Source: Bacteroidota bacterium (lineage in GTDB: Bacteria > Bacteroidota > Bacteroidia > Cytophagales > Cytophagaceae). From it: DNA of 64,000 nucleotides. Both the position numbers and the translations under genes were made by a program. Each line of letters starts with the position of its first letter. Position 1 is the first letter of the stretch. The stretch covers positions 16,017-80,016 of the forward strand of contig JAEVZS010000024.1 of NCBI GenBank assembly GCA_023392125.1, written 5' to 3'. Positions 16,933 to 26,967 of this stretch are shown piece by piece. Below the pieces are notes generated by a model that was not told where the DNA came from, made no database searches, and worked only from the letters and a program-made list of their open reading frames with translations.

Positions 16933-19170
16933 TTACTTGACTTTAAGAAAAGACGAAAGCGCATTGGGACTTCCTACAACCCAAACAATGTCTCCGGTTT
17001 CGAAAACCATGGAAGAATCGGGATTAAGAATACGAACTCCGTTTCGCTCGATTCCTACTATCAATGAACTGGTCGTCTCTTTAATTCCGCTGGCCCGTAT
17101 ACTTCTGGCAACAAGCGGAGAACCTTCTTCTATGACAATTTTCTGCAAATCCGGAAAGTTATTGTTAGCTATAACACCGTCATCTATAGTCTGAGAAACT
17201 TCAATCAGGGGTTTAATAGTATCCAGCTGCTCATCGGTCCCGATTACGAACATCTTATCCCCGGGATATATACGTTCATCTCTTCCCGGTATCGGAATAG
17301 TAAAACCCTGACGCTCGATCAGCGCTATATTGATCCCGTACTTTTCCCGTATGGCAAGCTCAGCCAGAGTTCTGCCCAGAAAAGGTGATTTGGGTGACAC
17401 TTTCAGCTTGGTAAGGTGACCATCCCAGGGCACGATTTTGGGCACATTATCTTTAGCCATGGACGAACGCTCAAGGTCAGAAAGATTGTATAGAAAACGA
17501 CTCTCAATCTTATTGTAAAACAACTGAATAACATGAGAAAAGTATAGTATTATGGCAGCTACTACAGCTGAGATTATGATAATGGCAATCCAGTTACTCA
17601 CATACTGACTGATCATTACCACACAGAAGGCAATCCCGATAGCTGCTCTTACTATATTGATAGCGATCAGGGGCCCCCGGCTAAACTTGGTATTTTCCCA
17701 TAAATGATAATAGGCGGCTTCTTTTACCTTCCGGATTGCCAGCGCCCAGATAAAAGGGGCAATCAGCACAAAGGAAATAGCCAGTGTAATATAGCCGGAG
17801 TTTTCAATATTGATAAATGTATTGATCGCCGGAAAAAGATAATTGGTACTAAGAATGATTACGGCCGAAATAATAACCGAGTGAATCATTACATTATATA
17901 TATTGGCTTTGACCAATACCTGCCAGTCAGATACCGCATTGATTACCTGAGTAGTATTACTGTACTTGTTGAGGTTGTTCATCCACTTTTGTGGAAGTGT
18001 GCGCTCAACATACTTTGATACCGGTTCCGAAACTTTGATCAGGTAAGGTGTAGTAAGCGTGGTGATCGCAGACACGGCGACTGTTATCGGATACAGAAAA
18101 CTCTCAGTTACCCCCAATGTCAGCCCCAGAGAAGCGATAATAAAGGAAAATTCTCCGATCTGCGAAACGCTTAGGCCTGTCTGTATAGAATGCTTTAACG
18201 TTTGTCCGGAGATCAGCGCACCGCTGGAAGTACTGATGGCTTTTCCAATAATGGTAACCAGCGTGATTATCAATATGGGGAAAGAGTATTCAACAAGTAC
18301 AGTGGGATCGATCAGCATACCTACTGATACGAAGAAAACAGCGGCAAACAAATCTTTAACCGGGCGCAGCAAGTGTTCGATCTTATGTCCGTATGAGGTT
18401 TCTGCCAGTATAGACCCCATTACAAACGCTCCGAGAGCTGCCGACAATCCCACATGGGTCGAAAAAACCACCATTAAAAGACAGAAGGCAATGGAAATAA
18501 TCAGTATTGTCTCCTCATTCAGTATTTTTCTGACCCTGTTAAGAAATGTAGGTAATATAAAAATACCGGATATAAACCACAGAATAAGGAAGAAAGCCAG
18601 TTTCAGAATCGACATGAGCATTTCCTCTCCGGCAAATTGCTGTGTAACGGCAATAGTTGACAAAAGCACAAGAAGCAAAATAGCTACAAGGTCTTCCACA
18701 ATCAGAATTCCGAATACGAGCGTTGCAAACTTTTGAGTCTTTACGCCAAGCTCATCAAAGGCCCTGATAATAATAGTCGTCGAAGATACCGATAGCAAAC
18801 CTCCTAAAAAGATACTATCCATAGTTGACCATCCCAGAAACTTTCCGGTAAAATATCCAAGCACAAGCATAACGACTGCTTCCACAATCGCAGCAATAGA
18901 AGATGCCCCGCCTACCTTCGCCAGTTTCTTAAAGCTAAACTCAAGCCCCAGACTGAATAAGAGAAAAATAACTCCGATTTCTGCCCATACCTGTATACTA
19001 TTGGTATCGGTAACAGTGGGAATTATGGAAATATGCGGCCCTACCAGAAAACCGGCGAGAATATACCCCAATACGACCGGTTGGTTAATTTTTTTAAAGA
19101 TAAGACTAAAAATTCCGCCGGCACCCAGTATCAATGCCAGATCTACAATCAAAGGGGGTAAATGAACCAT
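16933..19170 (-). CDS. CPA2 cation:proton antiporter with C-terminal RCK_C/TrkA-C domains
   Basis: 745 residues. The N-terminal ~400 residues form a Na+/H+-exchanger domain with about a dozen membrane helices; conserved stretches are GYILAGFLVGP, IFLLFSLGLEF, LSVSSTTIIIRAFDELG, and GILIVEDLVAILLL with the conserved acidic pair. Several further helices (~420-560) lead to two cytosolic TrkA-C-like domains (~575-660 and ~670-745; PGDKMFVIGT, ETGDIVWVVGS), which usually bind small ligands and gate transport. It is like KefB/KefC and YjbQ-type exchangers but lacks the Rossmann TrkA-N domain of KefC. Likely K+ or Na+ for H+ exchange across the inner membrane. Promoter at 19228-19261. Confidence 0.92.
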   Translation of the reverse strand: MVHLPPLIVDLALILGAGGIFSLIFKKINQPVVLGYILAGFLVGPHISIIPTVTDTNSIQVWAEIGVIFLLFSLGLEFSFKKLAKVGGASSIAAIVEAVVMLVLGYFTGKFLGWSTMDSIFLGGLLSVSSTTIIIRAFDELGVKTQKFATLVFGILIVEDLVAILLLVLLSTIAVTQQFAGEEMLMSILKLAFFLILWFISGIFILPTFLNRVRKILNEETILIISIAFCLLMVVFSTHVGLSAALGAFVMGSILAETSYGHKIEHLLRPVKDLFAAVFFVSVGMLIDPTVLVEYSFPILIITLVTIIGKAISTSSGALISGQTLKHSIQTGLSVSQIGEFSFIIASLGLTLGVTESFLYPITVAVSAITTLTTPYLIKVSEPVSKYVERTLPQKWMNNLNKYSNTTQVINAVSDWQVLVKANIYNVMIHSVIISAVIILSTNYLFPAINTFINIENSGYITLAISFVLIAPFIWALAIRKVKEAAYYHLWENTKFSRGPLIAINIVRAAIGIAFCVVMISQYVSNWIAIIIISAVVAAIILYFSHVIQLFYNKIESRFLYNLSDLERSSMAKDNVPKIVPWDGHLTKLKVSPKSPFLGRTLAELAIREKYGINIALIERQGFTIPIPGRDERIYPGDKMFVIGTDEQLDTIKPLIEVSQTIDDGVIANNNFPDLQKIVIEEGSPLVARSIRASGIKETTSSLIVGIERNGVRILNPDSSMVFETGDIVWVVGSPNALSSFLKVK

Positions 19171-19227
19171 ATTTAATTAATACTAAAAACTTATTATAAA
19201 ACTTCTACTCATCCATATCGCCCATAG

Positions 19228-19261
19228 CAAAAATAGTGCAGTGAATCACGTTTCAGGCAAA
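19228..19261 (-). promoter_or_regulatory. promoter of the CPA2 antiporter gene
   Basis: Minus-strand TATTTTTG at 19228-19235 fits -7 TAnnTTTG, and TTTG at 19258-19261 fits the -33 element at a slightly long spacing of 22. The predicted leader is about 50 bases. Confidence 0.6.
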
Positions 19262-19680
19262 ATATTCTCGTCTTAACAGGTTTTTTTCACACCTCGTTTC
19301 ATATACAGCATCAGGATTTCATGCCTGGAGAGCAATGAAGTATACTGATAAAACTTCAAAAAATAAATAGTCTCTTAAAATATCTCAGAAATATTTTCAC
19401 TGATCGCTTTCTACCTGCAAGTTTGTCTTCTTTCTCTACCGAAACTCTTTGACTGAATCAGTCACCTGTGTATCAGACGTTTTCCCACAATATCTTCCAT
19501 CCCTGCTCATTTTATCCGCCTTTACCTATTTGTCTTAAACATTAAAAAAACAGGGTTTTCCAAATATGTAAAGAAAATTTGAGTTTTTGTAAAGTTCACA
19601 TAGTATCCAATCCTTTAATTTCCCGTAAAAGTTAAATATCTTCAAAAATATTTCCTATTCTGTTTTTACGTTTAATTTAT
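19262..19680. other. divergent intergenic region upstream of the DUF1800 gene
   Basis: About 420 bases, AT-rich, without a credible reading frame. It probably carries the promoter of the DUF1800-DUF1501 operon; no clear TAnnTTTG element at a sensible distance was found. Confidence 0.5.
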
Positions 19681-19697
19681 AAGGAGTCATCATTTTG
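19681..19697 (+). promoter_or_regulatory. Shine-Dalgarno site supporting a TTG start
   Basis: AAGGAG at 19681-19686 lies 8 bases before TTG at 19695. Strong Shine-Dalgarno sites are uncommon in Bacteroidota, and this one decides for the TTG over the ATG at 19716. Confidence 0.6.
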
Positions 19698-21509
19698 AGC
19701 AACGCAGACAACAACATGACAACGGGGCATCAGCCGGCCAAAGGGAAATCCGGTCAGGATCCTCTGTTGAAAAACATGAGTCCCAGACTGACTCACAGCT
19801 CCAGAAGCAGAACATCTTCTTCATATCCATCCATCACATCCGGACTTGAGCCATATAACGGAGAATTTGGCAGAACGCAGCTTATTCATCTGTTGCGAAG
19901 AACCATGTTTGGCATTAAAAGGGCTGATCTCGACTATTTTGAAGGAAAATCATTGAATGAAGTAGTTGACGAGCTGCTGATATTTCCCACAGCTATTCCT
20001 TCCGAACCTCTTATGTGGTATACCTCCGAAGGTACAGGAAATCCAGGTACAGACTGGGCAGGAGTAAAACAGGGAGAAGCCTGGCCAGGCAGACTACTTC
20101 CGCCCAATAACCTTCCGGCCTCCACCGATAATTACTGGCGTGGAGAATCTGTCAGACACTGGAATATAGGTCTGGCCGTCAATCAGGGAAGGAGTGTCTA
20201 CGAAAAAATCGTCCTTTTCTGGCACAACCACTTTCCTGTCAGCGCCAGCAGTGTGGATATTTCAGAAAGAACCTTTCAGTATTCTAAAATGCTGCGTGAA
20301 AATGCCAATGCAAGCCTGAAAGACCTGGCGGTAAGAATTACCAAAGACCTGGCTATGTTATCCTATCTCAACGGCGAGGTAAATACCCGTTTTACCCCTG
20401 ATGAAAACTACGCAAGGGAAATTCAGGAGCTATTCATCATTGGCAAAGAGCTGCCTTTTGATCAGCGGTACACGGAAGATGATGTAAAAGCAGCAGCCAG
20501 GCTACTGACCGGTCATCAGAATGTGTCATCCAACTATCTGGAAGCAAAATACGGATTTGTCAGCTATAATCATGACACCAGCGACAAACAGTTTTCTGCC
20601 TTTTATGGGAACACGATGATAAAAGGAAGATCCGGAGCGGATGCGGGCGATCTTGAACTAAACGATTTTATCACCATGCTTTTTGATGATACACAGCCGC
20701 TGCCGTCTCCCAACAGCCATATGACCAGAGCTGATGTGATAGCTGATTACATTGTCAAAAAAATCTATCGTTTCTTCGTCTATTATGATATCGATGACAA
20801 CCTACTTACCAATGTCATAAAACCGCTGGCCGATATATATAAGAACAACAACTTTACTATAAAGCCCGTACTTGAAGCCTTATTTAAGAGCGAGCATTTC
20901 TTTGATGCAGAAAACATGCGCTGCTATATCAAACAACCAATGGATGTGGTGCTGGGACTGATGCGTACGCTGGATATAGACTATCACAGAGAAGATACCG
21001 TAACTCAATACAATACGTACTGGACTATGAATTACCGGACCAGTGAAATGCAGCAGGGCTATATCGAGCCACCCAATGTATCCGGCTGGTCTCCGTTTTA
21101 TCAATCACCGCAGTTTCATAAGCTCTGGATCAATTCTGATACACTGCCCAAAAGACAGGAGTTTGCCAGGTTGCTTGTCAGCTGGGGTCTCTGGAGCTTT
21201 AATTATACTCCCAACCTTCGTCTGGATCATATCGGTTTTGTAAAAACACTCAAAAATCCGGAAAACCCCAACGCAATCATAGATCAGCTGGAAGAATTGC
21301 TTCTTGGCAGAAAGCTGACCACAGCACATAAGCAAAAGCTCAAACAGGACACACTTCTTTACGGGCAAGTTACCGACAACTACTGGACCTATGCCTGGCA
21401 AAACGGAACAAAGGAAAACGCGACAGAAGAGCAAAAAAATACCGTTGTCTACCTTTTGGTATTGCTTTTTGACTATATGGTACGACTGGAAGAATTTCAA
21501 TTGATGTAA
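19695..21509 (+). CDS. DUF1800 domain protein
   Basis: 604 residues from a TTG start with AAGGAG upstream. It is a DUF1800 family member, recognised by the RTQLIHLLRRTMFG start of the domain, the KIVLFWHNHFP motif, NYAREIQELF, DVKAAARLLTG, the YIVKKIYRFFVY segment, and the late IEPPNVSGW motif. No classical signal peptide is visible, which is odd because the partner family is usually exported. Function is unknown. DUF1800 genes almost always stand directly before a DUF1501 gene, as here (16-base gap), so the products probably act together outside the cytoplasm. Confidence 0.9.
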   Translation: MSNADNNMTTGHQPAKGKSGQDPLLKNMSPRLTHSSRSRTSSSYPSITSGLEPYNGEFGRTQLIHLLRRTMFGIKRADLDYFEGKSLNEVVDELLIFPTAIPSEPLMWYTSEGTGNPGTDWAGVKQGEAWPGRLLPPNNLPASTDNYWRGESVRHWNIGLAVNQGRSVYEKIVLFWHNHFPVSASSVDISERTFQYSKMLRENANASLKDLAVRITKDLAMLSYLNGEVNTRFTPDENYAREIQELFIIGKELPFDQRYTEDDVKAAARLLTGHQNVSSNYLEAKYGFVSYNHDTSDKQFSAFYGNTMIKGRSGADAGDLELNDFITMLFDDTQPLPSPNSHMTRADVIADYIVKKIYRFFVYYDIDDNLLTNVIKPLADIYKNNNFTIKPVLEALFKSEHFFDAENMRCYIKQPMDVVLGLMRTLDIDYHREDTVTQYNTYWTMNYRTSEMQQGYIEPPNVSGWSPFYQSPQFHKLWINSDTLPKRQEFARLLVSWGLWSFNYTPNLRLDHIGFVKTLKNPENPNAIIDQLEELLLGRKLTTAHKQKLKQDTLLYGQVTDNYWTYAWQNGTKENATEEQKNTVVYLLVLLFDYMVRLEEFQLM

Positions 21510-21525
21510 AACCAACCGGAGCGAC

Positions 21526-23142
21526 ATGAACAGAAGAAAATTTGTAGGAAACTCAATCAAAGCCTGCGTTTCCACTTTATTTATAGATCAGATCACCAAT
21601 TCAGCATTTGCCAGCTCATCACTGGTAAAAGCGATACTGGGATCCTGCAACGACAATATTCTGGTTATTGTACAGCTGGCAGGGGGCAACGATGGTCTCA
21701 ATACCGTCATTCCTATGGATCAGTACTCCGGAGCGCTGGCGCTGCCCAACAATCAGGGCGGGCGATCCAATATTCTGATTCCGGAAGACAAAGTATTACG
21801 TCTTTCGGGTCTGCCCGATACAGCCTTTCACCCCGCCATGTCTGGTTTAAGAGATCTTTATAATAGCTCCAATCTGAGCTTTGTTCAGGCTTGCGGGTAT
21901 CCCAATCCGGATTTTTCCCATTTCCGGTCTACTGATATATGGATGACAGCATCCGATTCAAACCAGTTTTTGAAAACCGGCTGGATCGGCCGAAATATCG
22001 AAGAGCTGTATCCGGGCTTTCCCAATGGCTTCCCCAGTGATGAATATCCGGATCCGCTGGCCATACAGATCGGCTCGACCGTAGCCCTGGCCTTTGAAGG
22101 AAACACAAGTTCTACGGCATTGGCAGTAACGAATATCTCCGAGAAGTATGAATTGCTCGGAGGATTTGGAGATATGGCTGAAGCTAATACCCGGTCAGGC
22201 ACAGAGTTAGCCTTTATAAGAGGAGTAGCTATCGATACGGACAAATACAATGCCCGCATCGTGACAGCAGCCAATAAGCAAAGCTCTAACCTTTCGTCCC
22301 TGTATGGCACTGCTACAGAAGTAGAAAATAATCCATTGGCCCAGCAACTGCAAAATGTTGCCAGACTGATCAAAGGCGGTCTGAAAACCAGGGTATATAT
22401 GGTATCCATGACAGGATTTGATACCCATGCTTCACAAACGGAATCGGATACTACCAAAGGAATTCATGCCAGTCTGCTGGAGAAGGTTTCCAAAGCCATC
22501 AGTGGCTTTCAGGACGACCTGATCAAAATGGGCGTGAATAATAAAGTTACGGGACTCGTATTTTCAGAATTCGGGCGAAGAGTCAATTCCAACGGATCGT
22601 TCGGATCTGACCACGGTACAGCTATGCCGGTGATGCTTTTCGGTACCGAGCTAAAAGGCGGCATGTACGGAAGCAACCCGGGACTCAGGTCCGGCAACAA
22701 GGTACTGGACAATGTTCCCATGCAGCATGACTTCCGGAGTGTTTACTATTCCCTTCTCAAAGACTGGTTCTGCCTTTCAGGCGCCCAGCTGAGCAATATT
22801 TTCGGTGGCAAATCATATGAATATATCAGTCTCTTTAACAACAATGTTACAGGCATTAATAGCGCAGACCGCTTCGAAGCTGACCGAATCAATAACCTGG
22901 TACAAGTATATCCTAATCCGGTCAGCGATCAGGGCCGGATAGAGTTTACGACCAATGGCGGTCATGTATTGATTGAAGTTGTCGACACTTTTGGCAATAC
23001 TATATCAACGGTGTTAAACAAAAAGGTAAACGCCGGCAGGCATACTGTAAACTTTGAAAGAGGCAACCTGAAAACCGGTTTGTATCTGATACGAATGAGG
23101 AAGGATGATTTTGTTAACAGCCAAAAAGTAATCCTAAAATAA
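21526..23142 (+). CDS. DUF1501 protein with T9SS type A sorting domain
   Basis: 538 residues. The N-terminus (MNRRKFVGNS, then a moderately hydrophobic stretch to ~30) looks like a Tat-type signal with a lone RRK, as is common in DUF1501 proteins. The DUF1501 domain (~40-430) shows VIVQLAGGNDGLNTVIP, DFSHFRSTDIWM, VSMTGFDTHASQ, EFGRRV and DHGTAMPVMLFG; its metal-ligand-like His/Asp residues recall the alkaline phosphatase/sulfatase superfamily. A C-terminal T9SS type A sorting domain (~460-538; VQVYPNPVSDQG to GLYLIRMRKDDF) directs it to the outside. Substrate unknown. It follows the DUF1800 gene in an operon closed by the hairpin at 23221-23264. Confidence 0.92.
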   Translation: MNRRKFVGNSIKACVSTLFIDQITNSAFASSSLVKAILGSCNDNILVIVQLAGGNDGLNTVIPMDQYSGALALPNNQGGRSNILIPEDKVLRLSGLPDTAFHPAMSGLRDLYNSSNLSFVQACGYPNPDFSHFRSTDIWMTASDSNQFLKTGWIGRNIEELYPGFPNGFPSDEYPDPLAIQIGSTVALAFEGNTSSTALAVTNISEKYELLGGFGDMAEANTRSGTELAFIRGVAIDTDKYNARIVTAANKQSSNLSSLYGTATEVENNPLAQQLQNVARLIKGGLKTRVYMVSMTGFDTHASQTESDTTKGIHASLLEKVSKAISGFQDDLIKMGVNNKVTGLVFSEFGRRVNSNGSFGSDHGTAMPVMLFGTELKGGMYGSNPGLRSGNKVLDNVPMQHDFRSVYYSLLKDWFCLSGAQLSNIFGGKSYEYISLFNNNVTGINSADRFEADRINNLVQVYPNPVSDQGRIEFTTNGGHVLIEVVDTFGNTISTVLNKKVNAGRHTVNFERGNLKTGLYLIRMRKDDFVNSQKVILK

Positions 23143-23220
23143 ATAGCTTATAATTAAAAATTCCAAACATCAGTAAATTTCTACAATTCAAGAAAATACC
23201 TTTACTATAATAGCAAATAA

Positions 23221-23264
23221 AACAACCTTAGGTCTATTTAATATAAAATAGACCTAAGGTTGTT
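23221..23264. terminator. bidirectional terminator hairpin between convergent operons
   Basis: A perfect 19-bp stem (23221-23239 with 23246-23264) and a 6-nt loop, between the stops of the DUF1501 gene (plus) and the condensin operon (minus). Flanking A- and T-rich bases are modest; its location argues for use from both sides. Confidence 0.85.
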
Positions 23265-23280
23265 ACAACGCAGGATTTAC

Positions 23281-26200
23281 CTACACCTCCACATTAATGC
23301 TAAGCAAAGGAATAATCTTCACATTGCCTGCAGCGTTTTTCCGGAACTTGTACGTATAGTTATAATGCGTTTCCAGCTTGCTTTCATTCGGAAGGCCATT
23401 AATCAGATAAATATTTCTTTCCTCCGCAAAGGATATCAGCTCTTTCAGATAGGGAGCAGATATCTGCCCCACTTCATCAATAATACAATGGACTTTAAAT
23501 GACTGTGCCGTACGCTCTGTCGATTCTTTGATAAAGACATTGAGCAGAGTGATATAGATTACCGCCTTTACCAGCATATCCGTACCTGTAGAGCCGACTT
23601 TGTCAATTTTTTCAATCCAGCCAGTATCATTCTTTCCTTCTTTGATCCGAAACCGCAGCTCAAAAAGATCCTGTACCCGTATTTCATCATAGTTTTCCTC
23701 GGTTATGGTCTTTAATAAATCATTGAGCAAATCGACTGATCTGCGGTCAATATCCATTTTGTTCCGGTGGTCGGTCGTAAACAAGTTGGTCTCTCCATAA
23801 GAGAACGGATGCTGCTCTCTGAAGTCCGCTATTTTCTGCAATTTCCTGAGTACCTTGTTTTCACTATCCTCCGACTTGAGCTTGATATATTCAATCAGCT
23901 GAGAGCTTTTGAATGATGCCATGCTAAAGTCATTCTCCATCTTGGCCACCATTCGGTTGATCCGGCCTTTGTGATCTGTCAGTGTTTTTACCTTTGTGGC
24001 GATCGCGTCAATCAGCATACCATGGCTCTTGGCCACTTCCGCGATAGAAATCTGAATACGGTTTTCATTGTAAAAGCTCTGCAACTGACCGGCAAACTGT
24101 TCATACTCCGCTTCCGAAGCCTGAGGGTTGACTCTAAAATTAAAATGATTGTCCGGTCTGAATCTGCCGGCAAACTCTGCAATATGATTTTTGAAGTACG
24201 TAAATTGCTTATGATACTCCACATCATTAGACAGCAGCTGTGAACAAAGATCAATAAGTCCCGATGTAGTCTGTTCAGGAACCGCCTGCCCGATGATATG
24301 TCTCAGACGATCATACAATGGCTTTTCTTTAAAATGCCGGTTAAAATGCTCAATTCCCTCCCTGAATTTCCGATGTACAGCGTCCAGCTGCTTCTGCTCC
24401 TCCAGAAGCAAAGCACGCTGTTGTTCAAAAACTGTTTTCTGTGCCAGAAAACGACGCTCTTCTTCACCCTGAAGCGCCTCCAGACGCTGCTGCTCACGAA
24501 CAAACTGATCCATCGGATCAAATAGTTCTCTCTTGTCTTTTATATATTCACTTACCAGCTGGGCATGCTGCTCGATGGTATTCAGCTGCTCATGCAAGGA
24601 TTCCACTTCCTGTTTCAGGGCTTTGATCAGGGCATCATCAACTCCTGTCTTTTTTAGCAGCGATGACTTCTCTCCCTCCAGCTGCTCCCTGCGCTGACGA
24701 AACCAGCTGAGTCGTTCCTCCTTCATCACTGAAAGCTCTTCCGCTTTCTTTTCAAAAGACTTTTTCAGTTCATACAATCGTTCGTTGTAGCAGGCAGTGA
24801 GCTCCTTTAACGATTCATCAAACGCGCTGGAAAAATCATTCAACCGGGCCTGAATACGGGACTTTTCGTTACGGACCTGCTGTTCCTTTTCATATAGTCC
24901 GGTTATATCCGCTTCTTTCTGCGCTTCTCCCTTCTGCTTCCAGTCCAGCAGATCCAGATGGAGCTGCTTTTCCTTCTGCTCATCCTGCTCCTGCTGATAA
25001 TAGTACTGCTCCAGTTCCTGTCTCAGTTTGCCTGCCTGGCGGCCAAGTACTCCAAGCTGATGCTGTATTTCCTTTTCATGAGTTTCCTGATAGTCAAGAA
25101 ACTCCGTCTGCTTTACTGAAATATATTCTCGAAGCTCTGATTTTTCCAACTCAAGCTCTTCGAGCGAACGACAGCGAACCTCTACCTCCTCCAGATCAAT
25201 CTGAATACCATATAAGCTGTCAGCCAGCCGGCCAGCCAGTCTAGGGCTCAGAATTTTGCTGTACAATAATTCCTCATCACATACCTTTCCAATCGTATCC
25301 AGCCATCCCGGATAGTTTTCCTGAAGAAACCCGAGAAAGGCTCCCTGATAGACAGAAAGCTTTTCTTCAATGTTCTTTATTTCATCTTCCGCGGCCGTAA
25401 TCTCCTCCCGGTTCTTTTTCTTAAACTGCTCAAAAGACAAATCACCTTTTTCCTGTACATGCTCCGCCTCTTTTTTCACCGTTTCAAGCGCATTCTGACA
25501 AATCGCCACAGAAGAGCGTATACCGGCTTTCCTGTCTGCGATTTCCTTAAGCTGACGTTGTAGTAGCTGAATCTCCGTCTCATAATACACTTTTCGCTTA
25601 GATTCCCGGATCTGAAACTCCAGATCCTTAAGATCCAGATTTCTGATGTTCAGTTCCTCTTTCAGCGACTCTATACGTTCCTGATACTTTTCACGCATTG
25701 CATCTTTTTCACGGGACAGCTGCTCTGTTATCTCCGCCTTATCTTCCTGAAACGTTCTGTCCAGCTGCAATCCTTTTCCCGCGATTCCATTTTCAAAATC
25801 CTTTTGCTCGTTGTACAACGCGTCCAGCAGCGTTTTAAATTGCTGCTCTGTATCCTGAAAGGAAGCTGTAAGTGTCAGATACTCGGTTTCCCGTGCCTTC
25901 AGGGTACGCTGAATATGCGGACGACTTTCGGTCAGTCTGAGAAGATCTGTTATATTTTTTCGTTCATATTCTTTCAGTTTTTTCTCCGCATCCTGCACCT
26001 TTCTTCGAAAAACTGCTTTTTCACCGATCAGCTCCTCGATACGTTCCCGAAACAGGGATTCTGCAGAGGCAAAAGCATGTTGCAGTTCAGTCAGTTCCTT
26101 TTCTTTCTCCTTTAGCGCAGATTCCAGCTCTTCTTTTCGTGTAGCAGCATATCCGAGCGCGCTTCCAAGCTCAGTAGCCAGTTCCCGCTGACGCTGTTTC

Positions 26201-26967
26201 AGATTCCGTATCTGACTAAAATTATCCCTGATAATATTGGCTCTGTTCGCATTTTCTTTCCGGAAAAAAGTCTCTATATCATGATACCGTTCACTAAACT
26301 GCCTGAGCTGGCGTTCAATAGTTTTCAGCTCGATTGTTGTATGCTTCGAACTGATTGAGTTAGCAATGCAATCTTTGACAAACTCCGCCTTAATAACGGA
26401 TTCTGAACTTAGAAATATAGCCTGAATCGCCAGTGGTATATTATGATAGAGGCTGTTTCCTTTCAACAGAGCAAACGATTTGTACCGCTTATCTGGATCT
26501 GCTCCGTACAGAATATTCCGGTACCGCTCAAACGTATCAATCTGATCACTGTAAAAGATTTGTTTTTCATTGAACCCGGTCAGGACTTCTTTCAATACCA
26601 TAGCTTCCTGATCGCGGATATACAGATTCGGATCATATGGATGATCAACAAAGCGATAACATATTTTATTATTCCGGTATACTACTACATGATATGAATC
26701 GTCTTCGGTCATCACTTCATAGATGATATAGGAATTGGGATACTGAAAGTAGTAATCTTCAAAAGATCGCTGGGAGCCTGCAATCCCTAATCCCCGGGTA
26801 TTGGCATTGTAGAAAAACAAAATAGCCCTCTGCAGCGTGGTTTTACCCAGATTATTGGTTCCTACAAAACAGGTATTGCCCGCAATTTCAGCGCTGGAAT
26901 AATCCGTATTGGCAATATTGATAAATGTGATACGCTTAAGCAGTCGTGTCTTCTCCATCATCGTCAA
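23281..26967 (-). CDS. mksB: MukB/MksB-like SMC ATPase of a condensin complex
   Basis: 1,228 residues. N-terminal Walker A in FVGTNNLGKTTLQRA (~32-46); ~700 residues of Glu/Lys/Gln-rich coiled coil in two arms with a short hinge-like break near residue 570-600; C-terminal signature-like GSTGTDMLVKA, then Walker B in VHCIIDEVGQI, and a final fold ending YKFRKNAAGNVKIIPL. This is the SMC-type subunit of the MukBEF/MksBEF/Wadjet (JetC) group, which extrudes DNA loops using ATP. Wadjet complexes pair it with a TOPRIM-type nuclease, JetD/MksG; no such gene lies next to this operon. It overlaps mksE by 32 bases, so it is translationally coupled. Whether it organises the chromosome or acts against plasmids is not decidable here. 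Confidence 0.88.
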   Translation of the reverse strand: MTMMEKTRLLKRITFINIANTDYSSAEIAGNTCFVGTNNLGKTTLQRAILFFYNANTRGLGIAGSQRSFEDYYFQYPNSYIIYEVMTEDDSYHVVVYRNNKICYRFVDHPYDPNLYIRDQEAMVLKEVLTGFNEKQIFYSDQIDTFERYRNILYGADPDKRYKSFALLKGNSLYHNIPLAIQAIFLSSESVIKAEFVKDCIANSISSKHTTIELKTIERQLRQFSERYHDIETFFRKENANRANIIRDNFSQIRNLKQRQRELATELGSALGYAATRKEELESALKEKEKELTELQHAFASAESLFRERIEELIGEKAVFRRKVQDAEKKLKEYERKNITDLLRLTESRPHIQRTLKARETEYLTLTASFQDTEQQFKTLLDALYNEQKDFENGIAGKGLQLDRTFQEDKAEITEQLSREKDAMREKYQERIESLKEELNIRNLDLKDLEFQIRESKRKVYYETEIQLLQRQLKEIADRKAGIRSSVAICQNALETVKKEAEHVQEKGDLSFEQFKKKNREEITAAEDEIKNIEEKLSVYQGAFLGFLQENYPGWLDTIGKVCDEELLYSKILSPRLAGRLADSLYGIQIDLEEVEVRCRSLEELELEKSELREYISVKQTEFLDYQETHEKEIQHQLGVLGRQAGKLRQELEQYYYQQEQDEQKEKQLHLDLLDWKQKGEAQKEADITGLYEKEQQVRNEKSRIQARLNDFSSAFDESLKELTACYNERLYELKKSFEKKAEELSVMKEERLSWFRQRREQLEGEKSSLLKKTGVDDALIKALKQEVESLHEQLNTIEQHAQLVSEYIKDKRELFDPMDQFVREQQRLEALQGEEERRFLAQKTVFEQQRALLLEEQKQLDAVHRKFREGIEHFNRHFKEKPLYDRLRHIIGQAVPEQTTSGLIDLCSQLLSNDVEYHKQFTYFKNHIAEFAGRFRPDNHFNFRVNPQASEAEYEQFAGQLQSFYNENRIQISIAEVAKSHGMLIDAIATKVKTLTDHKGRINRMVAKMENDFSMASFKSSQLIEYIKLKSEDSENKVLRKLQKIADFREQHPFSYGETNLFTTDHRNKMDIDRRSVDLLNDLLKTITEENYDEIRVQDLFELRFRIKEGKNDTGWIEKIDKVGSTGTDMLVKAVIYITLLNVFIKESTERTAQSFKVHCIIDEVGQISAPYLKELISFAEERNIYLINGLPNESKLETHYNYTYKFRKNAAGNVKIIPLLSINVEV

